NCBI RefSeq assembly: GCF_008831285.2
Contig: NW_022205121.1
Coordinates: 1-37,245, forward strand
Length of the DNA stretch: 37,245 bases
Direction of reading: 5' to 3'
DNA from: Nymphaea colorata
Taxonomy: Eukaryota > Streptophyta > Magnoliopsida > Nymphaeales > Nymphaeaceae
The notes beneath the pieces are model-generated. The model made no database searches. It worked only from the letters and a program-made list of their open reading frames with translations, and was not told the origin of the DNA. The position numbers and the translations under genes are program-made. This document shows, piece after piece, positions 35,997-37,245 of the stretch; the first letter of the stretch is position 1, and each line of letters starts with the position of its first letter.

Positions 35997-37036
35997 TCAT
36001 TGCGTATATTTTCTCTCGATGTTTTCAATACACTTAACGACGCTGAAGTCCTCCCGAGTTCCATCCTCCTTAACGGCGAAGAGACAACGCGTATCCATGT
36101 AGCTGGGATGAACATCGACAACGAAATGCTTGAGTCCTTTGAGTTTGGCCTCTCCGTTATCGTGGTAGCTCAAGAGCTCCTTGACAAGCTTGGATTCGGC
36201 TTATTTAAGAGGGACGTTGTTGGGATTGCGGCAGAGGATGTTCTTGAACTCGCTTTTGAGCTTGTTGATATCGTCGTAGGGCTTGCCTCCGAACTAGAAT
36301 TCAACCTTTTTGTTCCTTGCCTGCGTCCTCTTCTATTATTTTGCCCTTTTATTGAAATCTTTGCGCAAGTTATCGATGATTCCATTGTAGTGGTGGCCAT
36401 GCTTCTCCCAAAATTGGCTCAACTGTTCCTTGTCAGCCTTGACAACCTTCACGACTGTATCTCCGACCTTAAGACCATCCTTCAAGAGAGGTTCAAAGTC
36501 GGCTTCGTTATAGTTATTTTTGTTGATTGCGAAATTTCCTTCGGTTTTGTTGAACCTGACATATGGTGAGTGGATATTAAAGTTTTTCAACAAGGCTTCT
36601 TGGATATATCTGAAGGGGACTGTTTGCTCCTTATCAACTGAAAGACTGAAAATAACACTAAATATTTTTCTTGATACACTTCGAGGTTGTCATAAGGATT
36701 GCCATTTTCCTTTGGCTTTTCCTCGCTTTTTAGTTTCTTCTTGGGTTTGAACTCTGGCAGTGTTTCCAGAGTCTTGAGTCTAAGGGCGGTCTTCTCGCTA
36801 TTCAATTCAAGGTTTTCTGTGTTTTCCACGGCGTCGATGATCTGTTTGATGGAGGTGACGCCTAGTTTTTTGACCTTGTTGCAATTGAGGAAGGAATTCA
36901 ATTTGACGAAGTGTTCTCTATGTTAGGATGGATATTACGGATTGGAGGCAACTTCCTTGTAGAAGAACTAATCGTTCTGAAGGTTTTCCTCGCTGAGGTA
37001 GTACTCAATTTGGCGCACGAGGTTGGGATTTGTCAT
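35997..37036 (-). CDS. La-motif/RRM protein with DUF3223-like C-terminal domain
   Basis: It starts MTNPNLVRQIEYYLSEENLQ then NDQFFYKE, a canonical La motif (residues about 1-90, with KKLGVTSIKQIIDAV and SEKTALRLK). A Lys-rich linker follows, then an RRM-like region (KIFSVIFSLSVDKEQTVPFR, YIQEALLKNFNIHSPYVRFN, FEPLLKDGLKVGDTVVKVV). After another basic stretch the C-terminus has HFVVDVHPSYMDTRCLFAVK then EDGTREDFSVVKCIENI, which matches the DUF3223/DCL-type pattern (HP....RC.F.V..DG...DFS..KC). The La module binds the 3' U-tail of RNA polymerase III transcripts; the LARP7 branch includes telomerase RNA chaperones of ciliates, but here the usual second RRM is replaced. One A is missing in the run 36665-36669. 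The gene starts 97 bp from the right telomere repeats and reads inwards. Confidence 0.8.
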
Positions 37037-37133
37037 TGTTGTTAATTTCTTTTATAATAAACAGATAAGAGCATTGTGCAATTAAGTTATTTTATCATAG
37101 AAATAAAAGAATATAATCGCATGTAACATATAA
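37037..37133. other. Right subtelomeric spacer
   Basis: Only 97 bp separate the start of the La-motif gene from the telomere. The spacer is AT-rich and must hold the promoter and 5' UTR of that gene. Confidence 0.4.
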
Positions 37134-37245
37134 GGGGTTGGGGTTGGGGTTGGGGTTGGGGTTGGGGTTGGGTTGGGGTTGGGGTTGGGGTTGGGGTTGG
37201 GGTTGGGGTTGGGGTTGGGGTTGGGGTTGGGGTTGGGGTTGGGGT
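37134..37245. repeat. Right telomere, G4T2 repeats with one variant unit
   Basis: About 19 GGGGTT units run to the end of the window. One unit, at 37170-37174, is GGGTT, one G short. The left telomere shows no variant. The G-rich strand pointing to the end is the expected orientation for a true chromosome end. Confidence 0.97.

Overview
This window is a complete small chromosome. It opens with C4A2 telomeric repeats (1-82) and closes with G4T2 repeats (37134-37245), so it is a telomere-to-telomere ciliate macronuclear chromosome of about 37 kb. TAA and TAG are read as glutamine throughout, and every gene end I could fix is a TGA. The telomere unit and the code point to an oligohymenophorean-type ciliate (Tetrahymena and Paramecium relatives). 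The coding GC looks moderate by eye and clearly higher than in those two genera, so I do not name a genus. Introns are tiny GT-AG introns, several of exactly 20 nt. Spacing is very tight, often 45-90 bp between genes.

Layout, left to right: RRM protein (+, 257-722); hormone-sensitive-lipase-like esterase (+, 1034-2912); coiled-coil protein (-, 3029-5246); PAQR/adiponectin-receptor-like membrane protein (-, 5294-6607); MORN protein (-, 7066-8608); membrane-anchored AAA-like protein (-, 8675-9517); SLC22-type MFS transporter (-, 9793-11320); Ser-rich/coiled-coil protein (-, 11471-12465); second MORN protein (+, 12669-13560); two unrecognised proteins (+, 13714-14629 and 14861-15346); a long coiled-coil protein with 204-nt tandem repeats (+, about 15506-19805); TIM44 (-, 19889-20835); coiled-coil protein (+, 21575-23793); an in-frame fusion of class III alcohol dehydrogenase with S-formylglutathione hydrolase (-, 23856-25865); unrecognised helical protein (+, 26070-28307); type I membrane protein (+, 28543-30016); polynucleotide kinase 3'-phosphatase (-, 30065-31217); small unrecognised protein (+, 31390-31803); SPO11 (+, 31859-about 32930); large Kelch protein (-, 32977-35804); La-motif/RRM protein with a DUF3223-like C-terminus (-, 35997-37036).

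The neighbours do not form one pathway; this is an ordinary set of nuclear housekeeping, cytoskeletal, membrane and DNA-metabolism genes. The most interesting item is the bifunctional formaldehyde-detoxification enzyme. Its two domains would carry out the two consecutive steps S-(hydroxymethyl)glutathione to S-formylglutathione to formate plus glutathione.

A caution on quality: many genes break frame at single positions, and almost every break is repaired by one extra base, usually in a short homopolymer. The tandem repeats at 18207-19220 show the same thing internally (periods 204, 203, 204, 203). I read these as residual one-base deletions in the sequence rather than dying genes, so the coordinates below span such breaks. 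I found no tRNA, rRNA, CRISPR array or transposon.
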